In this document: piece after piece, positions 34,480 to 46,659 of the stretch
Numbering within the stretch: the stretch's first letter is position 1
How the letters are laid out: the number at the start of each line of letters is the position of its first letter
Assembly: GCA_035578155.1 (NCBI GenBank)
Contig: JAPWDM010000005.1
Span: 52,706,454-52,770,453, forward strand
DNA length: 64,000 bases
From: Brachynemurus nebulosus
Lineage: Eukaryota; Arthropoda; Insecta; Neuroptera; Myrmeleontidae
Direction: 5' to 3'
The notes under the pieces: model-generated
What the model saw: the letters and a program-made list of their open reading frames with translations, nothing else
Told to the model about the DNA's origin: nothing
Databases searched by the model: none
Translations under genes and position numbers: made by a program

Positions 34480-37400
34480 ACTGTCTCTTACTCCATACTC
34501 ATATATCAGTGAACATACAGAGCACGTCTCAGAATAGGCAAAAATAACATACCTATTCTTTTTATCTGCCTTCAGGGAGACATTTTTGAAAAACTGAAAA
34601 AATTTTTTTTGCATGTTTCGATAGTCTATACCTTTAAAAATAACATAATAAAATTTCAAGTGCATATCTTAAATAGTTTTTGAGTTACAGCCATTTGAAG
34701 AGCGGATTCTGATTTTCATTGTTCACTTTGACGTATTGAGAAATGTATGAAAGTTGATAGTTCGGGAGTTTCTAAACGTGGCTGCCAGTCACATGTTGTG
34801 GAGAAGCTAGACCCTGGCACATTAAAACGACTCACCTAGTTTTACTATGATCGTTATAGTGAGTACATCGTAAATAATTTTAGTAAAAATTCTCAGTGAT
34901 TAAAACTAAATGGTAAGGTAAAGAAAAACTACATTTTTCAAATTTGCTGCAGTTATAACTCCAAGACAAATTATCCGATCGATTTGATTTTTATTGCAGC
35001 TTCTTTTATATATGTTTCTTCGTGTCGTGAACCTCCAATTTTCCGATCGAATAAAAAATGTAATTTTTGCAGGTTAAAAATCATCAAATTTTCACGCAAA
35101 ACTTGAAACTTTTTTTTAAAAACTCCGCCATTTTGTTAAATTTCAACTTTTTCTTTCCGATTGAGTTTCACGGCACGGGCAATACCTTCTAGTTTAATAG
35201 GCTTTTTTGTTTTTTTGATTCCAGGTACTATGAAGGTCGCTATTACTGCAGCAGTGGGGGGACTTTTTTTTTGGAGTCTTGGGAGATCGCTAATAATTCA
35301 CTGAATTTTCAAATTTTTGATCCAAAAATTTTATCATGAATTTAATGTATATCAACGAATATATCCTTAAAATCTTAAAACATTCCATACAGTAGTTTTC
35401 TTTAAAAAATTTTCCAAAAATCACCTTTTTTAGACAGTCACACTAGTGGTCCCCCTTTAAAGCCATTTAAGGGATGAAATCATAGATTCACAACATACCA
35501 ATTTCTTACTTCATAACTACCGTGACCTCTGTAGCCAGCAAATGACATGGACACTGCTACCCCTACCAAACGATTATGATACAACACATTACACTTAAAC
35601 ACATCATTTGTATGAACACAAACATGTGAATGTGTTTGTACAATATGGTGCGCACCTTGCACATTAGTATATACTGCCATATTTTACTAACAACCAACAA
35701 CTAAAAATATATTTATTTATTTTAAGAAATATCCTTTTGAAAATTTTTTTGTTCAATACAATTTTTACACTTAAATACGACACACAATCATATTTTTTTC
35801 TTTTCAAATTTCACGAGTTGATTAAAAAAAAACAATGAATCTATGTACGATATGACGCTTATAACGAACAGTAACAGACTAAATCAGACGCGGTGTAAAT
35901 TGCACAGCATTGCACCTTACTAATGACAGATTTTTATATGTACATTTAATCTAGTTGGTCTGTGGGTGAAATGGACTGGTATGGCTTGATAAACTGAATA
36001 TTCACAGAAAAAATGATAAACGGTCTCGTTTCTATTTAAATTACAAACTGTAAGATTCAATTGAAATTGAAAAATTTGTATAGCAAATTGGCCCGCTCTA
36101 ACTCATTCACTCTCTAGTTCCTTTTACTATTCCGTATTGCACAGCTAGTTACTCTGACTACAACAATAATCCTAAAATTTGGAAGTCTTTGATAGGTATT
36201 TTAATTTTCATTGAAGACAAGTAATCACTTTATAAATTCAGCACTACCTATATAAAATTTGTTAGTTATTACGCATTCTATGTTAAGAGACATATTTATT
36301 ACATGCAACATACATACATGTGTATACATTAATGTTGGTTGATGGTTGGTTGAATACTGGGCGAACAAGAGTGGTGCGGGGCTCTAACCCGTGAGTCATA
36401 CATACATAGTGGTGTGCGCGACGCGACGCGACGTGCGGAATAAACAATTGTTTTGTAATTTCAATTGTGTTTTGAAAATAATATAACTGCCATGTAAATG
36501 TTGAGCTTAAAGCTTAATTTTATTTTCCAGTTTTTATGTTCTATGTATAGTGTGAACCGCGAAACATGGTCAATAAAATGTGGACGATTTTTGGACAATG
36601 TAATTAGTCAATTATAACAAATTATCAAGCAAATAAATAAACGAAATTTAATAATTTAAAATTGTTAGTATTTTTTTTGGGTGTATGGTTTATTCGTTAA
36701 AAAAAATAAATTTGATTTTTATCTCATTTCCTATTATTTCTGATGCCATAAAAATTAAAATTTTTTGGTCATGCGGCAATATGATTTGAGGAGACAAAGT
36801 TTAGGTGGTCTGTTCAATTACGTTCGATACCAGAACCTGAAGTCTTATCTACCAACTATAGTTGATTGGTTTAGAGAGAATGCTGTGTATTACAAATACA
36901 TTAAGAAACTGTAGCAAAAAAATTAACTAATGTGATTACTTTAATGGCGGTCAAACCATTAATTTAATGGTTTAATATGAATATCTAATATTTATAAGCA
37001 AGTCTCCGTGGTTACAAGGGTTACAAGTTGGGTTTACTAAAATGGAGTCATGCTTCACAATTTAATGCCTATGGTATCTCTAGGAAACATATGTTAATAT
37101 GTTCGATTCAGTACTCAGTGATTGGTTTAGACTTTAGATACTTTAGGTGAAGCTTTATTAATTAACTAAATATATTTTTCTATTTATATTATAATTGAGT
37201 TGGACTGCTGTCGACGGTGATTCGTGATTTTTTAATCGGACTTGCCTACTTTTTGATTGGATCGTTATAATTATGAGCGCGCCTCAGTTTTATCCTATGC
37301 ATACTATTTGAACGACTAAACAGTTGTACAACTAAAAGTTGCTAGTGTGCGCATACACTAAGGTGAAAAAAAAAATAGTATAAATAATTTAATTTTCTAT

Positions 37401-39370
37401 TTCGTTGTAGACACACAACAAAAATGAAATGAAAGTATATTTAACTGATTTTTAAATCATAGCAACAAAATATCAAATAGTAATATGAATTGTACTTATT
37501 TTATTCGTTAAATTTTCTTATAGTATTACAGTTGAGTTTTATAATTTTTGGAAATAAATTGAAATTTGTGTTTCTTACAACTCAAAATTTGTTGTCTAAA
37601 AGCAATTTATGGAGAATAACTGTTAACTGACATCGAAGTCAAATTATTGCTGGCCAACAAATTTTCGTTGCTTTATTTGAAAAAGTGCGAGTAATAATAA
37701 ACTCTTTTTCTACTCCTGTTGAAGAACACACTCATTATATATCTGTTAATTGTTGAGAGAGTTACGCATTATTCAAAGGTGTGGAGGAATGATTATTACT
37801 CAATACCTTTTTGACCAATGAAATCACAGTATTAACCATTATTGAATGGGTTTGTGATTGTTTTGTGTATAATGTATGTATCAAGTTTTAATTTAATATA
37901 TGTTGCGTAGTAACGTTCAAGTAAACAAAGTAGTTTATATTTTGTTTTGATCGTTTTATACATATTATACAAACATTTATTGAAATTAGAAATAGATTAA
38001 AAATTTGATTTAAAATTTATATTCAATTTTATTTAAATAAAAAAGGAAAAAAGTCGTAGAAATAATATCGTATTCTACTCGCTTGCAATGGCTATTACTC
38101 ATTTAAATGCATTACGCAAGCTCGGCTGTGTCGCAGTTTCATTTTTGTGAGTAATAGCTATTATTACTAGCTCGTTGAATAATATACTAATATTGCAATT
38201 TTCAAAAAATTATCAATCAGCCATATGGCTTTTACACTTCTCCCTTATTTCGTTAAAAAAAGGCAAACAAGAGACAAAAAACAATTAATTTTTAACTTTT
38301 TAAAGAAAAAATAAAAAATAGTTCTATATATAAAGACGTCGTATGTAGAGTTAGAAAAAAAATGTCCAGAGACACTGTATTTATAATTTATATCTATATA
38401 TTATACTTAAAAAATCTATATAATTTAATGACACCTAGCTCATAGGTTGCCGGAGCCTTGCCTAGTTGTATTGGAAGGAAATATAGGGGGATCTATTCAA
38501 ACGAATATATTTTTTCTGCTCTGATATCTAAATTAAACAAAAATCATCAAAGATAATTTTGTTAAAGTTATCGTAGTTATTTTTACTTTATTTGTCTATT
38601 TCAATAGATGGAAATTTTTAGCAGTTTTAAGAATTTCTTCGGGCGAGTCAGACCGATAAAGCTACACAAATACATTTTTTTTTTTTAGATCAAAATATTT
38701 TGCTTAATAAAAAAAGGAAAACTTTGTAAAAATATTTTATTAATATTTAATATTAATATTTTTGATATCATTTTGTTCTTTCTATATTCTTATGTTTGAA
38801 GATTTCCTGGCCATTGCTGTTTTTGTTTCTATTTTCTTATTAGCCATGAATAATATTACTAAAAGGTACATACTTGTATCTCTTCACTTCTGTTGTGAAC
38901 GTTGTTTTTTTATTACTCGATCAAACAGGAGAGTAAATTGAATTTTATCATCTTCAGAACTTACTCTTGTCGACGTGATGCTCTTTTTTTCGATAATTCA
39001 ATGCAAGGTAAAAGGTCAGTTGGAAATAAGTTTATAAATTGTTTAACGAAACTTTTAAAAATTACCGTTATTCCATTTTATTTTAAATCAAAATTAACTA
39101 AAATGTTTTCTTGAAAAGTTGATGTAAGTAACTGAAATATATTTAGCTATCCATTTTGGAAAGTTGGGACTTTCAAAATCGATATTTGTTATATGAATTG
39201 TTATGAGTTGTTATTATCATCAATATGTACAGATTTTCACTGCACTAATTTTGGATAATCAATGCGGTCGTAGCTGGAGTAGGCCAATTATTTACGAACA
39301 TTCAATACAATATTTTACCTTTTATGTTGCTCATATCGCTCGAGTAGTTTTGTTCAATATATGTTATTAG
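34480..39370. other. AT-rich DNA without a recognised gene
   Basis: About 4.9 kb with only 60-70 codon frames and no recognisable domain. A GC-rich patch at 36412-36440 (GCGCGACGCGACGCGACGTG) is a short simple repeat. An 11-bp inverted repeat (GGCTATTACTC … GAGTAATAGC) at 38088-38158 is too small to classify. Confidence 0.45.
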
Positions 39371-39378
39371 TTAGAAAC

Positions 39379-41365
39379 CTGGGTTGTTGCGAATATGATA
39401 TTTTAATATATGGACAGGTGCGGATGCAGATTTTTTAAGAGCAATATATGCAGATACGGATGCGGATGCGGATGCGAATGTTTAAAAATAATGTACTTTT
39501 CTTAGGGAAGGAATTTTAAAAAAAAATTATTACACAAAAAATTAGGTATCAAAAGAAATAAAAATTGAAATTTAGTAGTTTTTACTTTTCTTTTCCTTAA
39601 GGAGGGGGTAAGGTTAATTCGTACAAAAAAAGGCATGTTTTTTTTTTTTATTTTTATTTTTTTTTTTTTTTGACGACACAGTTAAAATCTCTTTATTAAA
39701 ACCAGTGGGACATTAAAGTATGACATTCGAAGAATATTGTATAAAATTTTCACGAAGAAATATTAAAAAATACAGTAATGGCAGCAATTATTCGGACGTG
39801 TCTCGGAAAAAAGTAGAATTGTAGTGCCCCTCATAACTTGGTGCTGGATCATCCGAAATAAAAAAATTAAAGTTCATTCGTTAGATAATAGTTTTCCTCA
39901 GGTAATGCTGGGAGGGTTTTTCGAAATTTCAATTTTTAATTTTTTTGGAACACTTAGAAAGGAAAAACACGATTTTTTGGAAAAAAATCGGCTAATTTGT
40001 TATTGTAAAATAAAAATTATTAACAAATTTGAAAAAATCTCTCCAGCGTTAGCTCGTAAATTATGTACAGAAATAGTGTTCAAAATTTCAAAATGGTCGG
40101 TGCTGTAGTTTTGAAGTTATGAGGGGCATCGACTTTGAAAACGTGAGCTGCGTGGAAAACGCTTTAAAGTTTTGAACACTTAAAAATTCTTGTATAAAAC
40201 TGATATAGAATACTTACTGCTAAACTAAATTTTGTACCCTACACTGACAAAATATACAGTACAGGTATAAACACGTTTGTACTTGCATTTAAATTTCTAT
40301 GACTGAGAGACAGATATATATAGAGAGCGAAACATCTGTCAGGTAACAACAAAAATGATTATAACTTCGTCAATTTTGCTCCAATCAACTTGGAATTTTG
40401 AGACAATATTCTTGAGATGTTATGCATTCAGTTAAAAAAATAAAAAAAAGCAAAAAAAAATATTTTAATACCTTACCCTGCCCTTAACGAAAGATAAAAA
40501 ATTATTAATTTAATTTTAAAATGGGTACTAAATCATGTATAGCTTTGGCATTTTGCTTGGCAGTGCGCAGAAAACGAATTTAACACGTATATCTAATAGT
40601 AGGTAATAAAAGAGGGAACGAAAAAGAACAATATGTTTGTATGTCTTTTTTTAATTTGATTTAAACCTAAATATTTTTTAGATGTTATTGTCTCTTACTT
40701 GCAATGTATATTAAAATATATCTATCTGTATCATGCGCAAGTTACTGCCAAGTAAAAAGGCCTCAGCTATACTTTAGAATTAACAGTTTTGGTGCTATTG
40801 TAAAATTTTTGAAAGTTTAACAATGTCCTTTTTTATTAACTAGAATAAAATTTCATTATCGCTATTTTAAAAAATGAAAAAATAGATCCATTTTTAATAC
40901 TTCACAATTTTTTTTACTAACAGGTACTAACAATAAGTCTATTAGCTGAAACATTTCTGGGTTTCATTTAAAATATACAAATTAAAATAAAGACAGTCAC
41001 AATTTGGAAATAATTTTAAGAGGCTGAAATTTTATTTTACCGCATTAACTGATTCAATTGAAAACCAAGAAATGATAACCCAAAAATTATTTTTTTTTTA
41101 AAAATAATTGCAACGTCAGCTTCATAAATTCAATATCTATGAGTAATTCTTTGTTTAGAGTTAGGTGAGTTATTTTATGAATTTATATTTTTTTGTTTTG
41201 GAGTTTTCTCACCAAAGGTATAAAAATTATCACATTATGTTATACTATATATATATTTCATCCATCGGTACCTGAAGATTCCGTAATTGGATTGTTGCGG
41301 ATATAAAAAATTCATGCAGATGTTTCGCATTTGCGAATGCGGATGCAATGTCCGTAACAACCCTA
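39379..41365. mobile_element. hAT element with perfect 8-bp TSD and GCGGAT subterminal repeats
   Basis: The left terminus is CTGGGTTGTTGCGAATAT. The right terminus, complemented, is TAGGGTTGTTACGGACATTG. The 8-mer TTAGAAAC lies directly outside both ends (39371-39378 and 41366-41373). Subterminal (GCGGAT)n-like repeats occur on both sides: GGATACGGATGCGGATGCGG-type at 39420-39480 and ATTTGCGAATGCGGATGCAA at 41330-41350. GGGTTGTT termini with GCGGAT repeats and 8-bp TSDs are typical of one hAT group. It is 1,987 bp, without a recognisable transposase. The interior includes a T-rich run (39638-39671) and a 302-bp segment with its own inverted ends (39826-40127). Confidence 0.88.
39826..40127. 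repeat. 302-bp segment with perfect 14-bp inverted ends inside the hAT element
   Basis: GCCCCTCATAACTT (39826-39839) and its exact complement AAGTTATGAGGGGC (40114-40127). No clear duplication flanks it. It may be a nested MITE or part of the host element. The 94-codon frame over it has no recognisable motif and is probably chance. Confidence 0.4.
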
Positions 41366-41373
41366 TTAGAAAC

Positions 41374-42306
41374 CTATGGAATAAGTACAGTTTAAATGTA
41401 AATGAGTTATATTATTATGGATTACTTTCATACCTACTAAACTTAATATTAAGTGAGTGAGATTATATGCAGGTTGTAATATAATATACAAGACAAAAAT
41501 TAATGAAAAGTAGTAAGCTGCTGTACTTTACACACAAGCGGGTGTATTTGACGTTCAATTTTACGTTTTGTTGGTGTAAATGTATTCTGATTCATCAAAT
41601 TGCTTTTTTAAGTGTATACTCATTATAGTACCTGGCGTTATCATCATTTAGAACTTGGAAAGTACCTATTTAGAATTTCCATCTATGTAGTTTTTAAGGA
41701 ATACCATTCAAATATAATACTTCTCAAAAGGATACTTTCGAAAAAGATCTTTCCAACCCAATAAAGTGTAATGTGGTGTGAACATATTCACTTTTGCAGT
41801 GTATATAGATTATATGAGGTCATTTGGCCGAAGGGCTTAGTATTTGTATGTTGATAATAATATGTATTATACCTACTACTCTATATTATGTTTCATGTTT
41901 TGTAACTTATGTGGAGTGTATGGGTGTATTGTTGTGATAAACTTTTCCCCGTTATCACTCTGTTATTACCCGTTTGTTAGTTGTATGTTATAAGTATAGT
42001 ATGAGGTCGAAAACTATACTTTTACTAGCTAGACAGCTGTAGGTAAAGGTAGGTAAATTGCACGAGTGCAGTATAATATTGTATTCATTTATAATAATTT
42101 TATTTGTAATACAGGGTGACCGCGAAGCAATGTATGGCTCGCCTTTTATGGTTTTCAAGATATAGATTTTTACGGACACATTTGAGATACTCAATAGGTT
42201 CGTTGAAGTAACAGTTTTGAAAAGTATACCTACTTGTCAAGATTATGCGCAAAGTGGTTTTAATATGCATAGAACGGTTTCAATATTTATCAAAACCGCT
42301 TTTAGC
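41374..42306. other. AT-rich DNA, nothing firmly recognised
   Basis: TACAGGGTGACCGCGAAGCA at about 42112 looks like a transposon-type terminus (CAGGGTGNCC), but no partner was identified. Confidence 0.4.
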
Positions 42307-42309
42307 TAA

Positions 42310-42764
42310 AGACGGTTCTACACGATGCTACGAACACCTTCCAACATTGGACGTTCGATGGTTCATCGCATCGTGTGGCCGTTGTTCGAACCTACGAGTG
42401 TCCAATGTCGAGCGTCAAACATTCGCATTTGGCCATGTCCCGCTCGATGTCGGTATTCTTGCACCGAGTCAAAGGGATGCTTCGAACGTTTGAAGGTCAA
42501 TGTTGGTTGCGTTGGTTGGTTCGACTCAGCAGCTGCACGACTTGTTCATGTGAAGAGAGACAACATCAGTGTATAACATTAGAGATAACATCAGACAGAT
42601 AACAGACTCGCCACTGAGTACCAACACATCATCATTCTTATTGGATCAAACATTCGATTCACCGTGTAGCAGATACATTCGTCGCACCAACTATCGAACT
42701 TAATTGCCTCAAACGTTAGATCGAACGTTGGAAGGAACGTTCGTAGCATCGTGTAGAACCCGCT
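42310..42764. mobile_element. PIF/Harbinger-type MITE, copy 2 (TSD TAA)
   Basis: Same family and orientation as 25937-26392. Left AGACGGTTCTACACGATGCT, right complemented AGCGGGTTCTACACGATGCT. TAA flanks both sides (42307-42309 and 42765-42767), a different target from copy 1, showing an independent insertion. It is 455 bp. The open frames over it (75-86 codons) are the same repeat frames as in copy 1 and are not genes. Confidence 0.9.
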
Positions 42765-42767
42765 TAA

Positions 42768-44036
42768 GGAGCTGATAGCTGTAATTTCTATAAATGATAT
42801 CATCGTCAGGCAGAGTGAGTTAATGATTGAAATTACTTTCAATCGAATCAAAAATTAATAGAAAGTTTGAATGCATTAAAACATTTGTTTTCACCTTAAG
42901 GGGAAAAATACCTTTGCACTGGCGAAAATAAAGAAAAATTCAGTTCGCGTATATCTGCACGCTGAGAACTTCTAGACACTTTAATAAACTAATGCGTTTG
43001 CACCGTGTAGCGTATTTAGGTTTGCGTGTTCACTAGGAGGCACCGTTGCACAGTGGGACCAAAGTAGGTAAAAGATGGCAAAAATTATTTAGTCCTTTTG
43101 TTGACTACAGAATAGTTATATAACAATATATTTTACTTTTACTTGATATTTATTAATAAAATACTGGGTGTCCCACTATACAGGGTGGATGAATTTGAAA
43201 TTTGCAGATTTTGTTTGACTCTAGGTTGAGACTTTTTTCATACAACTCGATTTCATTTCCGGTTACTGTTTCTAGCCACGTGGTATCAAATTATAAATTT
43301 TAAATGGAATATGGAATTTTTGACAACGAATTTCGAAGGTACGCTTAATTTCAGCTTTAACATAACTGGAATATTCGGTACCCACATAAATCTAATAAAT
43401 TTGAGTGTTTTATTTAATTACTTGATATTTTTATGCACCACTGAGAGCTTATATGAACTTTCTAAGCTTCTTATTGATGATTTTTTCTCAAACAAAATGA
43501 AAATAAAATCAGCAAATTTTGAAAAAAGGTGCAATTTGGTGCAAACTCTGTAATCATAATACCAAAATAAACTAACTGCTTTATCAAATGCCACAAATAT
43601 GTCCGTTGGATTCGATTGGATACGTAACTAAAATTCTTTGAGAAATTAATTTTTACAGAATTTTTCTAGATAATTCAGCCATGTTTCATTAAAGCTTGAT
43701 AGTATCAATATGAGTACTGATTTTAACAAACAAGATACATAAAAAAAATAACATACCATGGGGAACATCGCCCATTATAACCGATTTTAATTTATTTTTT
43801 TTATAACTTAATTAACCGTCCCGCAAATCACCACTTTACATACAATGATATGGTTTAAAAAGCAATCAATTTATAGAAATAACAAATAACAGTCGATATA
43901 TTTGCACCTCCCGCGCTATTTTAGATAAGTTAATTACAGAGGCCGTTGCTAGAATATTTTAGTTATTGACTTAAGGGGTCATATAAATTGTAGCTTATAA
44001 TTTAATTTTTTGTATTTTTTTCACCTTTAATGGTAT
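42768..44036. other. AT-rich DNA, nothing firmly recognised
   Basis: ACTGGGTGTCCCACTATACA GGGTGG at 43163-43188 resembles terminal motifs of insect DNA transposons, but no pair was found. The 80-codon frame at 43311-43553 has no motif. Confidence 0.4.
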
Positions 44037-44195
44037 TTGGCCCCACTGTGCGTTGCCTCGAAGTTCGTACGATTTTGTAACACTCAAAACACGTGTACAA
44101 TTCAAGTCTGCCGTCCTCTAAACGCACAAGGGTTTGTAATGTAGACTGTTCTTCCAAATACGTGTTCAAGGGAACGCGTTGATTAGAAGGATAGT
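44037..44195 (-). repeat. Family K minisatellite, inverted copy
   Basis: On the minus strand this holds two tandem units of about 75 bp of the form CCTTGAACACGTATTTGGAA … ACATTACAAACCCTTGTGCG TTTAGAGGACG. The same pair of units lies at 45652-45812 on the plus strand. The 66-codon frame across it is a repeat shadow. Confidence 0.75.
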
Positions 44196-44251
44196 TTTGC
44201 AAAGGTAATAAAAGCTTGAATTACGGCTCAAGAGATTCATGTCCAAAATAC

Positions 44252-45051
44252 AGTAGAACCTGTTTAAGTTGGACACCCGCGGTGCAATCAGAAACTGTCC
44301 AACATAAACAGGTGTCCAACATATGCAAAATACCAAAATCATCTACGCTTAGTAATTTTAAGGTTAACACTAATTTAGAATATAATGCAAAATTAATTAT
44401 TTTTAAAGTAATACATATACACACATCTACGTATCAATATTTGTTGAAATAAACTATCGAATAACAATCGTAATACATACATATTATAGATATTTAAACA
44501 TTATCTTTCGTAAAAAAATCACTTATCTTAGTTTGTTTGGATACAATTTTTAGGAAAATTTTGCTTTCTAATTTGCTTTGAATTTTGAATAAATCTTCTA
44601 ACAGTTCGCATGGGTTTTCAGTTAAATACTTAATGGCGGTATTTATAACTAAATTTGTAACAAATAAATATTCAAGAGATCTGTACACATGAAATCACTG
44701 CTGATTATTGACTAATAACCATTGTGACTGCCGAGCTTTTATATTTTTAGGACATAACTAACACGTGTTTCGGTCAGTGTAAAAATTCAATTATTATAAC
44801 TGTCATAACATAACTAACACGTGTTTCGGTCACGTGTAAAATACATGAATGTCCAACGTAAACAGGTCAAAATATCAAAAATCATTTTAAAAAACTGTCC
44901 AAATTAGACAGGTTTCCAACATATAGAGGTGTCCAACTTATAAGTATTAATATGCATTTAAAACAATGTAATTTCGCCAGGCCAATTGAAAAGTGTCCAA
45001 CTTGAGCAGGTGTCCAGTATACAGAGGTGTCCAACTTGGCAGGTTTCACTG
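44252..45051 (-). mobile_element. Tigger/pogo-like deletion derivative with TA TSD
   Basis: Left end CAGTAGAACCTGTTTAAGTT GGACACC. Right end complemented CAGTGAAACCTGCCAAGTTG GACACC. TA flanks both (44250-44251 and 45052-45053). The GTGTCCAAC core recurs in both orientations inside each end (around 44296-44320, 44853-44940 and 44993-45035). A 57-bp direct duplication (ACATAACTAACACGTGTTTC GGTCA) lies at about 44752-44832. The minus strand carries a Tigger-type transposase carboxy terminus (44494-44688). Length is 800 bp, so most of the gene is gone. Confidence 0.9.
44494..44688 (-). pseudogene. Carboxy-terminal relic of a Tigger-like transposase
   Basis: The frame (64 codons) ends KIVSKQTKISDFFTKDNV, preceded by IKYLTENPCELLEDLFKIQS. 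Many Tigger/jerky-like transposases and TIGD proteins end with a helical segment followed by K-Q-T-K-I-x-D-F-F, as here. The apparent ATG at 44686-44688 is not the true start; the DDE domain upstream is deleted. The position inside CAGT-type TIRs, close to one end, supports the call. Comparison with TIGD/jerky carboxy termini would confirm it. Confidence 0.65.
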
Positions 45052-45651
45052 TACTGGCAAAATACTTTCTATTGCCCAGTATTACGAGGAATGAAAGCAA
45101 TAGTGAAAAAAAAACCTATGCCAATATTATAGTCAACAAACCAATTAAAATAAATGATTGGGAACAAGAAATGATAGAACTTTTACCAACAAGAAAATCC
45201 AATATTTTCTGACACATCTTAAAAACATCTTCACTTTTTCTTCTTGGCCTAATTCTTTACCTCTGGTCTCGTCATCTTCAGATAAACTGATTTATCGAAA
45301 AATTTACATTATTAGGTTCAAGTATAAATTTTTTTAAGTTATTATAGCTTATAGTTTTTCGTTGTCGATAACATGATTCATCATAAAAATTTATAAAAGC
45401 TTTCATTTAATCCATTGCACATATAAATTCAATGTTGAAAAATTCATAGGTCAGAAGAATAGAAGAGTCTCAAATTTGAGTACAAACTTATAATATTATA
45501 TTCTATCCAATGTGAGTGTTCACTTAAAAAAATTGAAAGATAAACATTTACTTTTTTTTATTCACCAGACCCTCTGTAGCAATTTTTGTACTAAGTTGAA
45601 ATGTGTAACCTTTATGACTATTAGTGTTGGCTGCCAGCGCTAATGACTAAC

Positions 45652-45812
45652 CTTCTAATTATAGCGTTTCCCTGAATACGTTTTTGAAAGAACAATGTAC
45701 GTTACAAATCCGTACGCGTTTAGAGGACGGGGGACTTGAATTAGGCACGTGTTTGGAAGAAGAGCCTAGCATTACAAAACCGTGCGTGTCTCGAGGCCGC
45801 AATGCTTCCTAT
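45652..45812 (+). repeat. Family K minisatellite, plus-strand copy
   Basis: Two tandem units of about 75 bp: CCCTGAATACGTTTTTGAAA … GTTACAAATCCGTACGCGTT TAGAGGACG, then TTGAATTAGGCACGTGTTTG … CATTACAAAACCGTGCGTGT CTCGAGGCCG. It matches the inverted copy at 44037-44195. Confidence 0.75.
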
Positions 45813-45914
45813 TGAACACGTAAATAGAAATACGCCTTAAACGGAAATAGACTTCTATCTACTTGACTAAACACATTACTAAATTTTTTACTTGAAAAAG
45901 TACGAAACAGGGTA

Positions 45915-46637
45915 AGTGCGGGAGAGATGCCGCAGTAGCCATAGTTCGTCCGTTGATTGATTGATAGCGCTATTAATGGATTATATGTTTAAAATAAGTT
46001 ATTTATTTAAGCTGTATATGGTAACATTTATGATTAGACCATCAGTTTAGTAATTATCCAACTTTTTATTATTGAAAAGTAAGTTTTTTAACATAATATT
46101 TTATCAAGCATTTAATTCATTAGAATTTAAGAATGTATATTTCATTGCTTTAATGAAAATGAGTTTTGTTATTAATTTAGGTATATTTTAAAAGTACTGT
46201 ATGAAATTTTAGGTTGGAATTCCGCACTATGCTTGCTATAACAACATGCCGCATCTATCCCAACAAAAAGGAGAGATGCCGCATTTAAAGTTGGTATAGA
46301 TGCCGCATCATATTACATGTTAAAAATATAGACATATACTTTAATTATGCAATTTTTTTTTGGACTGTAAATTGTGCCACGTAAATATAAAAGATCCATT
46401 AATGGATCAGGAAGAGCCCTCATATTAGTGAAGATAACGAAAATAATGATGATTGCCTGTGTATTGAATGTTTTGAAAGGTACTCAGAAACAAAAAAATA
46501 CTTGACTGGTTAAGATGTATAAAGTGCCAAAAATGGTTACATATGGCATGCATCATGTATGGAGATGTGTGTAAAATGCAAAATTTTTAATATGAACTAT
46601 GCGGCGTCTCACTTTCTTTGATGCGGCATCTCTCCCA
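45915..46637 (+). mobile_element. Family E: TA-target pogo-like non-autonomous transposon
   Basis: Left end AGTGCGGGAGAGATGCCGCA. Right end complemented TGGGAGAGATGCCGCA. TA lies outside both (45913-45914 and 46638-46639). The GAGAGATGCCGCA core recurs inside at 46246-46260 (inverted), 46271-46283, 46296-46308 and 46600-46612 (inverted). A further GTGTGGGAGAGACGTCGC lies just outside the proposed right end (46641-46658), so the true end may be slightly further out. A frameshifted zinc-finger-like relic of a pogo-type transposase lies at 46427-46590. Length is about 723 bp. Confidence 0.8.
46427..46590 (+). pseudogene. Relic carboxy-terminal Cys/His finger of a pogo-like transposase
   Basis: Frame one reads SEDNENNDDCLCIECFERYS ETKKYLTG and stops at 46511. 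A shifted frame from 46504 reads DWLRCIKCQKWLHMACIMYG DVCKMQNF and stops at 46588-46590. Together they give C-x-C-x2-C … W-x2-C-x2-C-x3-W-x-H-x3-C … C, a PHD-like cysteine/histidine spacing. Many insect jerky/pogo-type transposases end in such a finger after an acidic, serine-rich stretch, and an acidic stretch (SEDNENNDD) precedes it here. One frameshift and the loss of the rest make it non-functional. A profile search with PHD-type zinc-finger families would test this. Confidence 0.65.
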
Positions 46638-46659
46638 TAGGTGTGGGAGAGACGTCGCT

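Noticed and set aside
42245..42851. Overlapping 75-86 codon frames, also present at 26.0-26.4 kb
   Set aside because: Identical frames recur because both loci are copies of the same Harbinger-type MITE.
42112..43190. CAGGGTGACC (42115) and CTGGGTGTCCC/CAGGGTGG (43165-43188) as a TIR pair
   Set aside because: The motifs are not properly inverted relative to each other and have no matching flanks.
44002..44202. 66-codon minus-strand frame with a protein-like composition
   Set aside because: It overlaps the family K minisatellite, and the frame is not kept in the second K copy.
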